DNA of 64,000 bases from contig NZ_JACIIV010000010.1 in assembly GCF_014205635.1 (NCBI RefSeq), positions 81,116-145,115 on the forward strand, read 5' to 3'. Shown piece after piece: positions 18,177 to 27,216 of this stretch (positions are counted from its first letter, which is position 1; every line of letters begins with the position of its first letter). The stretch comes from Polymorphobacter multimanifer. Its GTDB lineage: Bacteria > Pseudomonadota > Alphaproteobacteria > Sphingomonadales > Sphingomonadaceae. The notes beneath the pieces are model-generated. The model saw nothing but the letters and a program-made list of their open reading frames with translations, was not told the DNA's origin and searched no databases. The translations under genes and the position numbers were made by a program.

Positions 18177-18331
18177 ACATCCGACTTTGCAAAATGTGCA
18201 AGACGAGGCGCGCTGGCGATGCGAGGCTCGATCGGCAGTATCCGCGAGACGAAGGCCGCGAAAGACGGCGTCGAGCCGGCGGATGCACTGTTCTGGCGGC
18301 CCAGCCTTCTGCTTGATAGGTCCTGAGGCGG

Positions 18332-19171
18332 TCAGTTCCCGCCGGTGCCACCGGGTTGAAAGCCGATGAACTCGGCATAATGGCCCGACACCCTCGCGAG
18401 TCGTTCATGCACCCGCTCTGCGCCGATGGCGCGTACCACATCGTCGACAAGCAGGTTGAGCAGGCTGGCAAGTGCAGTGTTCATGTCCCAGAAGTGGCCG
18501 AGGCTGACTTCGGCGGCGAGGATGTGCGGGGTAAGGTCCCGGGCCCAGGGGCAGTAGGGATCGGTCACGACGATGAGCGGAATGCCGGCCGTGACAGCGC
18601 GCTCCCCGAGCACCCGGAAGTGGCGCGAGTATCGGCGGATGTCGACGAGCACCAGCGCATCCTCCGGCCCGGCTTCCGAAAGCAGTGCGGGAAAGCGCCC
18701 TGCCCCGCTTTCATGGCTGCGCACGCCGCCCCGCACATGGCTGAGATGATCGGCAAAGGCTGCCGCCAGCCCGCGTTCGGTCTGGAAGCCGGCCACGTGC
18801 ACGGTGCCGGCATTGGCGAGCAGCCGCACGACATCGGACCAGCCGGGGGTGGATGCCAGCGCATAGACATCGGCGATGGCAGCGAGCTCGGCCTGCAGCC
18901 GGGCATCGGGACTTTGCGGCCGGGCCAGCAGCCAGGGGGCATCGCGGTCTCCCCGCAGTTCCTCCTTGAGCGCTGTCAGCCCGTTCCAGCCGCGGGCTTT
19001 CAGGAAGCGGCCCACGGTCATCGCCGAGACGCCGACGCGGGCGCCGACCGAGGCGGCGGTCTCGAAGGGCACGCGGTCGAGATTGTCGATCAGCCAGCCG
19101 GCGATCATCCGCTCGGCGACGGTGTAATCCTCATAGCCGGCCTGCAGCCGATCCCTGACACGTGCACCCAT
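18332..19171 (-). CDS. MurR/RpiR-family transcriptional regulator
   Basis: This 279-residue regulator has an N-terminal HTH_6 domain (about 15-85, with ASVGARVGVSAMTVGRFLKA) and a C-terminal SIS phosphosugar-binding domain (about 120-260, with VHVAGFQTERGLAAAFADHL and DALVLVDIRRYS). Regulators of this family usually respond to sugar phosphates or amino sugars. It lies 50 nt downstream of the S9 peptidase gene on the same strand, so it may be co-transcribed with the peptidase and acylase and control them. The actual ligand is unknown. Confidence 0.88.
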   Translation of the reverse strand: MGARVRDRLQAGYEDYTVAERMIAGWLIDNLDRVPFETAASVGARVGVSAMTVGRFLKARGWNGLTALKEELRGDRDAPWLLARPQSPDARLQAELAAIADVYALASTPGWSDVVRLLANAGTVHVAGFQTERGLAAAFADHLSHVRGGVRSHESGAGRFPALLSEAGPEDALVLVDIRRYSRHFRVLGERAVTAGIPLIVVTDPYCPWARDLTPHILAAEVSLGHFWDMNTALASLLNLLVDDVVRAIGAERVHERLARVSGHYAEFIGFQPGGTGGN

Positions 19172-19221
19172 GTTCGGTGGCTAACATGTCGCAGCGATTG
19201 CGGAAAGCGGCAAACAACAGC

Positions 19222-21198
19222 TCAGCGCAACGCTGCTTCAAGCCAGGCGGCCGAATGGGTGAGCAAGTCGATTCGGGCCGTGCTGTCATCGAGGCTGTGG
19301 GCCAGTTTCGGATAGACGACCAGTTCGTGTTTCTTGCCGGCCTTGGCAAGCGCTGTCGCCATCACCTTTCCCTGCATCACATCGACATTGAGATCATGAT
19401 CGCCATGGAAGATGAGCGTTGGCGCGCCGATGCGTTCGGCCTGCCTGGCCGGCGAGCCTGCAAGGATATGCGGGCCCTCGCCGAAGAAGCGATTGATGAT
19501 CGTGCCATAGGTGTTGAAGCGCGCCGATGCCTTCATCAGCCCGAGATCGGTGACCGGCGCCACCGCGATCACGGCCTTGTACAGGGTCGGGTCGAGCACA
19601 TTGGCCTGGAGCGCCGCATAGCCGCCATAGCTCCAGCCGAAGATCGCCATCCGGTTCTTGTCGGCGATGCCCTGCCCAAGCAGCCAGCGGGCGCCGGCGT
19701 TGACATCGCCGATCGCGATTTCCCAGCTCTTGAAGCCGTTGGTGGCGTACCAGGCTTCGCCATAGCCCGACGAACCGCGGAAATTGGGCTGCAGCACGGC
19801 ATAGCCGGCCTGCGCAAAGAATTGCGCCAGCCAATCGAAACCCAAGGCATCGCGCGATGCCGGACCGCCGTGCGGCATCACGATGGCGGGCAGGCCCCTG
19901 GCGTCTTCCTTGCCGGGCGGCAGGGTAAGATAGCCCGGGATCATCGTGCCATCGGCAGCGGGGAAGCGCACCGCCCGTTGCGGCGCCACGGGAATTTCTG
20001 CCACTTGCGGACGCACCGGCAGCACTTCGGTCAGCTCGCGACCCTGGGTGTCGAAGCGATAGTAGCGACCGGGGTCGGTGACGCCGCCGGCAAAGACCAG
20101 CTGGTAGCGACCATCCCAGCTTTCATCGATGATCGACACCGGCGGCTTGCCCGGCAGAGCCCGGGTAAGGGCTTCGGCGCGCTTCTTCAGGGCCTCGTCG
20201 AAAAAGGCGAGTTCGAGCGCGTCCACGGTATAGGCGACCGCCACCGGCCGGCGATGCTTGCCGATGCGCCAGACGAAATCGGCGTCGACGATGGGATGGG
20301 CGAAGATGAGCTCGGCGGGCGCGCCGCTGGCAAGCGGCTGGCGATAGAGCGCGGCACGGCCATCGAGAGTGCGCGTGACCAGTGCCGCATCGCCGCTCTC
20401 GTCGAAACCCTGGAACGCGGGGCCGCCGCTTTCGCTCAGGCTGGCCGAATCGAGTTCCTGCCAGTCCCGCGATCCCTTTGGCCGCACCGACATCGTCTCG
20501 CGGTCCCGCACATAGCCATTGGGATCGTAGTTTACCATCGACCGGAACCGGACATTGCCATGCCCGTCGCTGCGATAGTCGCTGATATTGCGGTTGCCAG
20601 GCTCGACGATCGTTGCCCTGTTGTTGAGGACATTGACCTTCTGGACCGAAAGGCCCGGCCTGGCGCCGGGGATGTTGGTGTTGATCGTGATCGAATCGAC
20701 GACATTCACCTCCATCAGGACATGTTCGGGATCGTCCGGAAGCCAGTCGATGACCCGGGCGCCGCCATAGTCCCGGCCGATCGAGCGGGAATTGGCACGT
20801 GGGCCCAAGAGGAGCGAGCCGGCGCCATCGGCCGCCACCGAAAAGGTGCGCTGGAACGCCACCAGGGTGCCTACCTGCTCGCGATCAAGGGCGTAGACCC
20901 GGCAGAGCAGCCGGGTGCTGCTTTTCCAGCCGCAATCGATCGGCTGCACCACGGCGCTATCCAGCACCAGGGCGATGCGCGACTCGCCGGTTTCGATGTC
21001 GCCGACCTTGACCGCGGTTCCGGCGCTGCCGGCAGCCACGAAATACAGCACCTGCTTGCCATCGGGCGAAATGCGCATGCTCGATGCGGCTTCGCGGGTA
21101 CCATAGGCAGTGGCAAGCGCCTTGATGTCCGGGACTGCCGCGACCGGTGCAGCCGACAACAACAGGGGCACGACAATGCCCCGCAACAACATCTGCAT
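19222..21198 (-). CDS. Exported S9-family (prolyl oligopeptidase-like) serine peptidase
   Basis: This 658-residue peptidase has a signal peptide (about 1-21, ending APVAAVP), a beta-propeller-like N-terminal half, and a C-terminal alpha/beta-hydrolase domain. The domain shows the nucleophile motif GWSYGGYAAL, then HGDHDLNVD (acid) and KLAHSLDD (His). Enzymes of this family cleave short peptides or acyl-peptides, here probably in the periplasm. The ATG at 21198 starts a good signal peptide, with GGGGGCAGG just before it. A TTG at 21213 would overlap the acylase stop. It lies 11 nt downstream of the acylase gene, so the two are likely co-expressed. The substrate is unknown. Confidence 0.9.
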   Translation of the reverse strand: MQMLLRGIVVPLLLSAAPVAAVPDIKALATAYGTREAASSMRISPDGKQVLYFVAAGSAGTAVKVGDIETGESRIALVLDSAVVQPIDCGWKSSTRLLCRVYALDREQVGTLVAFQRTFSVAADGAGSLLLGPRANSRSIGRDYGGARVIDWLPDDPEHVLMEVNVVDSITINTNIPGARPGLSVQKVNVLNNRATIVEPGNRNISDYRSDGHGNVRFRSMVNYDPNGYVRDRETMSVRPKGSRDWQELDSASLSESGGPAFQGFDESGDAALVTRTLDGRAALYRQPLASGAPAELIFAHPIVDADFVWRIGKHRRPVAVAYTVDALELAFFDEALKKRAEALTRALPGKPPVSIIDESWDGRYQLVFAGGVTDPGRYYRFDTQGRELTEVLPVRPQVAEIPVAPQRAVRFPAADGTMIPGYLTLPPGKEDARGLPAIVMPHGGPASRDALGFDWLAQFFAQAGYAVLQPNFRGSSGYGEAWYATNGFKSWEIAIGDVNAGARWLLGQGIADKNRMAIFGWSYGGYAALQANVLDPTLYKAVIAVAPVTDLGLMKASARFNTYGTIINRFFGEGPHILAGSPARQAERIGAPTLIFHGDHDLNVDVMQGKVMATALAKAGKKHELVVYPKLAHSLDDSTARIDLLTHSAAWLEAALR

Positions 21199-21209
21199 CC
21201 TGCCCCCGA

Positions 21210-23276
21210 TCAATTTGCCCCGACGATGTCCCTATCAAACAGCACAGGCTTCCACTTTTCAACGACAAACAAGGCGACCTGATCATTGTAATGCGGCGAC
21301 TTTGTCCTGATCGTCGCCGCGCCGAACTGGTGGATGCTTTCCGAGCGCACAGCGCCGTCCTTCGGCCATTCGACGACCATCATGAAGCCATCGCCATTGT
21401 TGCCGACGCGGCGGCCGTCCTCGGCGACCGGGGCATAGATGGCGCGCAGGGCATCGGGACCGCCCATCACCGGCAAATCGACGTCGCCGCGCCGTACCCG
21501 CTGATAGTCGCCGAGGCTGGGCGTCAGCGTGCCGAAGGTGGCCATCAGCTCATCGACCGCGGCGCGAAGCTCGGGCGCTGCATCGGGGAGTGCCACACCG
21601 CCATAGCCGGCCCGAACGCCCTTCCCCAGGACGTTGGCGGCGAGCGCATCGGCAGCACCCTCCCCGTCCTGCGTCCAGTCCCAGCTGCGCAGCAGCGCCT
21701 GCGCTTCGGCGAGTGCCGGATCTTCGACGGCAAGCACTGCAGCCATCCAGCGGCCGGCCCAGCTGCGCTTGTCATAGCCCTTGTCGAACTTGATGCGCAG
21801 CAGCGCCTCGCGGCTGATGGGGCCGTTCACCGCGGCAAACAGGTCGTAATAGCGCCAGGTCCGGTTTGTGATGTAGGTCTCGATCCCCATCTCTTCCGGG
21901 AAGCTCTTCGGATCGAGCTCGTCGGTGGCGGCGGTCGACATGAAGGGGGTGTTGTTGGCATTGCCCACCCAGCCGCTGGCCGGATCGACGACCTTGGGAT
22001 AGGCGGTGTACGGCTCATATCCCGTCCACAGCGCCTTCGAGGTGTTGCCCGGAAGCACGCCCTTCCAGTCGAACCCCTTGGGTCGCTTGGGGAACTTGGC
22101 GTTGTAGATCATCGCGACATGGCCCTGCGCATCGGCATAGACGAAGTTGGTGCCGGCGACGCCCTGGGTGGCCATGGCGTCGCTCCATTCGGCGAAATCC
22201 CTGGCCTTGTTGAGCCGGTAATATTGGTCGATCTGGCCGGGCTCGCCAATGCCGGCGTAGCGGATTGCGAAAAAGCCCTGGTCGTTCTTGATGACCGGCC
22301 CATGGACCGAGCGATAGACGGTACGCGGCACCGGCAGCACAAACGGCCCCATCTTGACGCGCAACCATATGCGGCGTGCCTCGAGGGGCCGCCATGCGCC
22401 ATCGAAGCGGTAATTCTCGCCCGCCGCATCGACTTCGAGCTTGTAGACGTCGACGAGATCGGGACGGTTGACGGTGTTGGCCCAGCCCAACGTCTTGTTG
22501 TGGCCGACCAGCGGGAACGGGCTGCCGGGGAAGAGCGCGCCGGCAAAATCCCAGCCTTCGTCCGAATGCACCACCAGCTCCCACCAGGCCACGCCACCTT
22601 CCCAGGGCTGGTGCGAGTTGACGATGAGGCGGGTGACGCCGTCATCGGACCGGGCGGCACTCACCGCAAAGGCGTTGGAGCCGCGCTCGTCGGCGGGGCC
22701 GGAATCGCGCGGCACCGGCGTGCCGGCAACCAGCGCGCCGAGTGGCTTGTCGAGCCCGATGAAGAAGGGCGAGCGCAGCATGAAGCCAGCCAATATGTCT
22801 TCGCCATTGACCGGGAACAGGCCGCGCACCCGGGGCGCGGAGGGGTGTGTCCTGACCCACTCATTGAGGCCGCGGGCATAGCCTTCGAGCACCAGGCGCG
22901 AGGCAGCGGACAACCTGGGATATCCGACCTTTGCCGCTTCGTTCGGCTGGAGCAGGCCGCGCGCGAAATCGATCTTGGCCCCCTCCTCCCCGGTGATGGC
23001 GCCGGCACGGCCACGGACGGCGGCGACAACGTCTTCGATGTTGGCGAAATCATCCTGGGCGTGGGCCATTGCCACGCCATAGCCGACATCGGCATCGGTC
23101 TTGCCGATGATGTGCGGCACGCCATAGCCATCGCGGACGATGCGGACTTCGTGCCGGACCGGAGCGTCGGGTATCGAGGCTTCGGCGGTGAGGCCATCCC
23201 AGCTCATTAGCCCGACCAGCACGGTTGCCACCGCTGCGAGCAGGCCGATCAGCCCGCGCATCCACTTCGACATCAA
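21210..23276 (-). CDS. Penicillin acylase-family N-terminal-nucleophile amidohydrolase
   Basis: This 688-residue precursor belongs to the family of penicillin G acylase and acyl-homoserine-lactone acylases. An N-terminal signal or anchor (about 7-25) directs export. The alpha subunit begins near VRIVRDGYGVPHI. Autocleavage is expected before Ser200 in ERGSNAFAV; this Ser would become the N-terminal nucleophile of the beta subunit, with HQPWEGG and WWELVVHS downstream as usual. It heads an acylase / S9 peptidase / RpiR group. The substrate may be an acylated peptide, a homoserine lactone or a beta-lactam; sequence reading cannot decide. Confidence 0.9.
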   Translation of the reverse strand: MMSKWMRGLIGLLAAVATVLVGLMSWDGLTAEASIPDAPVRHEVRIVRDGYGVPHIIGKTDADVGYGVAMAHAQDDFANIEDVVAAVRGRAGAITGEEGAKIDFARGLLQPNEAAKVGYPRLSAASRLVLEGYARGLNEWVRTHPSAPRVRGLFPVNGEDILAGFMLRSPFFIGLDKPLGALVAGTPVPRDSGPADERGSNAFAVSAARSDDGVTRLIVNSHQPWEGGVAWWELVVHSDEGWDFAGALFPGSPFPLVGHNKTLGWANTVNRPDLVDVYKLEVDAAGENYRFDGAWRPLEARRIWLRVKMGPFVLPVPRTVYRSVHGPVIKNDQGFFAIRYAGIGEPGQIDQYYRLNKARDFAEWSDAMATQGVAGTNFVYADAQGHVAMIYNAKFPKRPKGFDWKGVLPGNTSKALWTGYEPYTAYPKVVDPASGWVGNANNTPFMSTAATDELDPKSFPEEMGIETYITNRTWRYYDLFAAVNGPISREALLRIKFDKGYDKRSWAGRWMAAVLAVEDPALAEAQALLRSWDWTQDGEGAADALAANVLGKGVRAGYGGVALPDAAPELRAAVDELMATFGTLTPSLGDYQRVRRGDVDLPVMGGPDALRAIYAPVAEDGRRVGNNGDGFMMVVEWPKDGAVRSESIHQFGAATIRTKSPHYNDQVALFVVEKWKPVLFDRDIVGAN

Positions 23277-23348
23277 GCGTCCGTCCCCTTGTTCTGCACG
23301 CTGAGTGGTAGTGACCGGCCGGTGTCAAGGGAAGTGGACGAAGTTGAC

Positions 23349-23378
23349 AAAAAAGACGCGAAACGCAGTTTTTTCGCG
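23349..23378 (-). terminator. Rho-independent terminator of the LpxH-like/glycosyltransferase operon
   Basis: On the minus strand CGCGAAA and TTTCGCG pair around an 8-nt loop and are followed after two bases by TTTTTT. It lies about 75 nt beyond the glycosyltransferase stop codon and ahead of the acylase gene. Confidence 0.7.
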
Positions 23379-23452
23379 GCCTGGGAGGGTGAAGTGTCCA
23401 TTGCCGGACCATGACCGGAAATGACGATGTAGGACAGCGCCTTATGCGCTTT

Positions 23453-24532
23453 TTAGGCCGCCAGCGCTTCGGGCGGCGCCTCGGTGTCGGTTAGGCTGGC
23501 GAGGAACTGGTCGCAGGCATGGTCCCAGCTGAACCGGGCGCCGAAGGCGGCGCATTCGTCTCGGTCGGCGTCGAGAGCGGCGTGCATGGCGGTCGCGAGA
23601 ACTTCGTCCACCGCCCCGACCGGCCGGCCCGACAGCGCACCCGAGACGCCATAGCCGATACGGCCGAGGCCATCGGCCCCGAGAATATCGAGCGGGCCCG
23701 GCACCGGATAGCCCGCCACCGGGGTGCCGCAGGCGAGTGCCTCGATGATCACGAGCCCGAAGGTATCGGTGCGGCTGGGGAAGGCGAGGACATCGGCGCC
23801 GGCATAGGCGCTGGCCAGCGCATCGCCGTGGAGGGCGCCGAGGAACAGCGCGTCCGGATAGCGTGCAGCGAGGGATGCGCGGGCGGGGCCATCGCCGACG
23901 ATGACCTTGGCGCCGGGCCAATCGGCGGCGAGGAACGCCTCGATGTTCTTCTCGACGGCAACGCGGCCGACGTGGAGCGCGATCGGCCGTTCGAGCGATG
24001 CGAAGGCCGAATGCGGGGTGCGGGCCGGGGAGAACTGCAGCAGATCGACCCCGCGCGTCCAGGGGCGGGTGTGAGGGAGGCCGTGCCCAGCAAGCTCCTC
24101 GGCGAGGCGCGGCGTCGCGACAAGGATGCTCTTGGCGGGCTGGTGGAAGCGCTTGATAATGCGCCAGATGAGCGCCGGGGACATGCCGGTGCGCGCCGCG
24201 ACATAATCGGGAAAGCGGGTGTGGAAGCTGGTGGTGAAGGCGACACCATGCGCGGTGCAAAGGCTGCGCGCCAGCCAGCCGAGCGGACCTTCGGTGGCGA
24301 TGTGGACGGCATCGGGCGCGAAATCGGCGATGGTGCGCGCCACGGTGCGCCGCGTGGTGAGCGCCAGCCGGATTTCGCCATAGCCGGGCATCGGCAGCGA
24401 ACGGAAGCGATCGGGGCTTATGACCTGGACATGGTGACCGCGCGCCGTGGCGATATCCATGACGGTGGAGAGGGTGCGCACCACGCCGTTGACCTGTGGC
24501 GCCCAGGCGTCGGTGACGAGGGTGACCCGCAT
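23453..24532 (-). CDS. GT4-family glycosyltransferase
   Basis: This 359-residue cytoplasmic or membrane-associated glycosyltransferase has the GT-B fold. The N-terminal domain opens MRVTLVTDAWAPQVNGVVRT, the usual start of this subfamily. The C-terminal nucleotide-sugar-binding domain has HVGRVAVEKNIEAFL, VIVGDGPARASL and SRTDTFGLVIIEALACGTPV with its EX7E-like signature. Its ATG overlaps the stop of the upstream phosphoesterase by one base (TGATG), so translation is coupled. Relatives make glycolipids or modify envelope lipids; donor and acceptor are unknown. Confidence 0.9.
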   Translation of the reverse strand: MRVTLVTDAWAPQVNGVVRTLSTVMDIATARGHHVQVISPDRFRSLPMPGYGEIRLALTTRRTVARTIADFAPDAVHIATEGPLGWLARSLCTAHGVAFTTSFHTRFPDYVAARTGMSPALIWRIIKRFHQPAKSILVATPRLAEELAGHGLPHTRPWTRGVDLLQFSPARTPHSAFASLERPIALHVGRVAVEKNIEAFLAADWPGAKVIVGDGPARASLAARYPDALFLGALHGDALASAYAGADVLAFPSRTDTFGLVIIEALACGTPVAGYPVPGPLDILGADGLGRIGYGVSGALSGRPVGAVDEVLATAMHAALDADRDECAAFGARFSWDHACDQFLASLTDTEAPPEALAA

Positions 24533-25440
24533 CAGGCTGTTGCCGGCAGTGCTGCGATCCGGTGGAGGGCGGCGGCGCGCTTGGCCCAGTCGAGGATCTC
24601 GATGCGGCCATCGTGATACTCGACGAGGGCGGTGCAGCTTTCCACCCAATCGCCGTCGTTCATGTAGGTGATGCCGTCGAAATCGCGGATTTCCGCCGAG
24701 TGGATATGGCCGCAGACGACCCCATCGACCCCGCGCTCGCGCGCTGCCCGCGCCACGGTTTCCTCGAAGCGGCTGATAAAGGAGACGGCGTTCTTGACGC
24801 GCTTCTTCACGTGCGCCGACATCGACCAATACGGCAGCCCGAACTGGCGGCGGACGCGGTTGACCCAGACATTGGCGCGTAGCAGCAGCGAATAGCCGAT
24901 GTCTCCCAGGAAGGCGAGCCAGCGGGCGTAGAGGACGACGCCGTCGAACTCGTCCCCGTGCAGCACGAGGAAGCGGCGGCCATCGAGCGTCTCGTGGATG
25001 GCTTCGGGCATCACTTCGACCCCACCGAAGGCAAGCTGGGTGAAATCCCGCAGCGCCTCGTCATGGTTGCCGGGGATGTAGACGACGCGGGTGCCCTTGT
25101 TTGCGAGCTTGAGGACGCGGCGGACGATATCGTTGTGGCGCTGCGGCCAGTACCAGCCGCGCTTGAGGCGCCAGCCGTCGATGATGTCCCCGACCAGATA
25201 GAGAGTATCGGGCTTGATCGAGCAGAGGAAATCATGGAGCAGCTCGGCGTTGCAGCCGGCAGTGCCGAGATGGGTGTCGGAGATCCAGACGGTGCGGAGC
25301 TTGAGCTTGCCGCGCGGAGTGAACTCGTCTTCCTCCTGCCAGTGGCGGTTGAAGGCTGCCGGGCGGAGCGGTGGTGGCGGGCTTTCGCGCAGCAGCGCGT
25401 CCAACAGCGCTTCCGGTGGCTCCAACGGGAGACTTGCCAT
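24532..25440 (-). CDS. UDP-2,3-diacylglucosamine diphosphatase-like metallophosphoesterase (LpxH-like)
   Basis: This 302-residue calcineurin-like phosphoesterase shows the ordered metal motifs SDTHLGT, GDIIDGW, GNHDE, HGDEFD and GHIHSAE. LpxH removes UMP from UDP-2,3-diacylglucosamine in lipid A synthesis. This homologue has an extra N-terminal stretch of about 45 residues, and no other lpx gene is nearby. It is translationally coupled to a glycosyltransferase, which points to a glycolipid pathway. It may therefore be a paralogue rather than the housekeeping LpxH. Confidence 0.82.
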   Translation of the reverse strand: MASLPLEPPEALLDALLRESPPPPLRPAAFNRHWQEEDEFTPRGKLKLRTVWISDTHLGTAGCNAELLHDFLCSIKPDTLYLVGDIIDGWRLKRGWYWPQRHNDIVRRVLKLANKGTRVVYIPGNHDEALRDFTQLAFGGVEVMPEAIHETLDGRRFLVLHGDEFDGVVLYARWLAFLGDIGYSLLLRANVWVNRVRRQFGLPYWSMSAHVKKRVKNAVSFISRFEETVARAARERGVDGVVCGHIHSAEIRDFDGITYMNDGDWVESCTALVEYHDGRIEILDWAKRAAALHRIAALPATA

Positions 25441-25509
25441 GCCCTTGGCCCTTCACAGCCTCGATGCAGCCCCCTCTACATCTGGTATGTGACAATCAAG
25501 CGACGCGCA

Positions 25510-27216
25510 TCATATCGGTTCCGGCGCGCTGCGGCCAAGGCGGGCGCGTTCGAGCCACCAGAGCAGGGCGGCGACGGCGACGAAGGCCAGCCACCAGGGC
25601 CAGGCGGGGCCGGGCAGGCTGCGGTCGGCGGTGGTGTTTGCAGCGGCGGGGCGGCTGCGGGCGAGGAGCAGCGTGGCCTCGCGGCGGGCGGCGGCGCGGA
25701 TGTTCGGATGGGCATCGGCGGGCAGGATGCGGAGCGGCGTTTCCGTGACGGGGTCGCCGGAGCGCAGCCGGTGCCAGCCGGGGGTGATGGGCCAGTAACC
25801 GGCGCAGCTGCGTGCACTGGGGTCCGGATGGAGGGGGATGGCGGTGCCGCCGGGGGTAAGCATTTGTGCAGGGCTCGAGAGGCCGCAGATCGAGACGCGT
25901 TCGCCGCTGTATCCCCAGGCGGGAAGATCGGGTCGGGTGGTGGCGGTGGACCTTGCAACAGCGCTGAACATGTTGCTCCAAAGCCCTGCAAAGGCTGTGG
26001 ACTTTCCCGTGAGGACAAGGGCGTAGCTGTCCAGCACCGGCCAAAGCCCGATGCGGCCGCGGCCATAGCTGCGCCAGGCGGCAACGGGCCTCCCGGTGGT
26101 GTCGCGGAGCCAGGGAATGGCGTCCGTGCCGAGTGGGGCGAGCGGCAGAGATTGCACGGTGGTGCCGCCGGCGAGGCGGGTTTCGCGGGGGGTGTCCCCG
26201 GTCGCCAGACGGAGGCCGAGGGTGCTCCAGGCGGTCCGTACAGGGGCGGGAACGGGGCCGCTGGTGCGCAGCACAAGGCCCATGCCGCTGCGGACTGCGG
26301 ACAGCACGGCAGCGCGGGCGCTTGCCGAGAGGCCGGCCCAGCTGCGCTCGTCGAGGACCAGCACGTCGAGGCGCGCGAGGGTGGCGGCAGTCATTGCCAG
26401 GGGAGAATCGCCCATGGTCACGCCGCCGCCCAGCGTCACGTCGCTGCCGAAATCGAGGCCGGCGTCGGCGGCCCAGCGGGCAAGATATTTGAGCTCGGGG
26501 CCGGGCGCGCCGGCGCGGACCCAGAGACGCGGCGGGGGTGATTCAAGGGCGGTGATCGGTATGTCGGCGGTATCCGAAGGGGTGCCGGCGGTATCGCGAA
26601 GGACGATCTTCCAGTCGGCGGCACCCGCTGCGCGGACCTGGCCGGCGAGGGTGAAGCTGCCGTCCGGGGCAAGCTCGGCAAGTGCCGCGCGCTTGCCGGC
26701 GGGATCGAGCAGTTCGACACTGCCGCCGTCGATCCCGGCAGCGGCGCCCGAGATTTGCAACCGGCCCCCTGCCCCGACCGGCGGCGGCGGATCGAGGCGG
26801 ATGAGGCCCGTCGGCGAGGGAGGCGGTGCGAACTGGACCGACACGGTGCGGGCCATGGCCCGGTCGCGGGGCTCCAGCCCCTCCCCCACCACGCGGACGG
26901 TGGTGGCGGGGCGCTGGCGCAGGGCAGTTGCGAGATCGGGGGCGAGATCGGAGGCACTCGCGGGGGCTTCGGGGAGGCGGATATCATAAGCGCCGGGCGG
27001 GGCGCCGCGTGTGGCGACGACGAGGGTGCTGCCCGGCACGGTGACGGCGGGGGGGTGGAGGGCCAGCCAGAGCAGGCCGGCGGCGAGCGGTTGCAGCGCC
27101 AGCAGCGCCCAGAAGCGAGGGCCGCGTGGCTGTGCAGCCTGCCAGCGCCAGAGCCGCAGCCAGCCGAGCAGCACGGCGAGCACCAGGATGGCGCCGGTGG
27201 CGAGCGCGAAGGTCAT
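25510..27216 (-). CDS. Membrane protein with glutamine-amidotransferase-like middle domain (end of the MoxR/BatA operon)
   Basis: This 568-residue protein has two N-terminal membrane helices (about 5-20 and 36-54), a long extracytoplasmic region with an Ig-like segment, and a class I glutamine-amidotransferase-like Rossmann region at about 230-330 (LDVLVLDERSWAGLSASARA and SGMGLVLRTSGP). A C-terminal helix (about 540-555) is followed by a basic tail. No catalytic Cys is evident, so it is probably a binding rather than an enzymatic fold. Proteins like this commonly close MoxR-DUF58-BatA operons. The start overlaps the stop of the DUF4175 gene by ATGA. Confidence 0.75.
   Translation of the reverse strand: MTFALATGAILVLAVLLGWLRLWRWQAAQPRGPRFWALLALQPLAAGLLWLALHPPAVTVPGSTLVVATRGAPPGAYDIRLPEAPASASDLAPDLATALRQRPATTVRVVGEGLEPRDRAMARTVSVQFAPPPSPTGLIRLDPPPPVGAGGRLQISGAAAGIDGGSVELLDPAGKRAALAELAPDGSFTLAGQVRAAGAADWKIVLRDTAGTPSDTADIPITALESPPPRLWVRAGAPGPELKYLARWAADAGLDFGSDVTLGGGVTMGDSPLAMTAATLARLDVLVLDERSWAGLSASARAAVLSAVRSGMGLVLRTSGPVPAPVRTAWSTLGLRLATGDTPRETRLAGGTTVQSLPLAPLGTDAIPWLRDTTGRPVAAWRSYGRGRIGLWPVLDSYALVLTGKSTAFAGLWSNMFSAVARSTATTRPDLPAWGYSGERVSICGLSSPAQMLTPGGTAIPLHPDPSARSCAGYWPITPGWHRLRSGDPVTETPLRILPADAHPNIRAAARREATLLLARSRPAAANTTADRSLPGPAWPWWLAFVAVAALLWWLERARLGRSAPEPI

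Noticed and set aside
19222..21198. The S9 peptidase as a lasso-peptide isopeptidase
   Set aside because: Lasso isopeptidases belong to the same broad family and occur in sphingomonads, but no lasso precursor, protease/cyclase pair or TonB receptor is nearby. The acylase/RpiR neighbours point elsewhere.
19162..23210. Two plus-strand frames of about 690-700 codons opposite the peptidase and acylase
   Set aside because: The minus-strand proteins have clear catalytic motifs and signal peptides. The opposite frames are typical GC-rich antisense artefacts.
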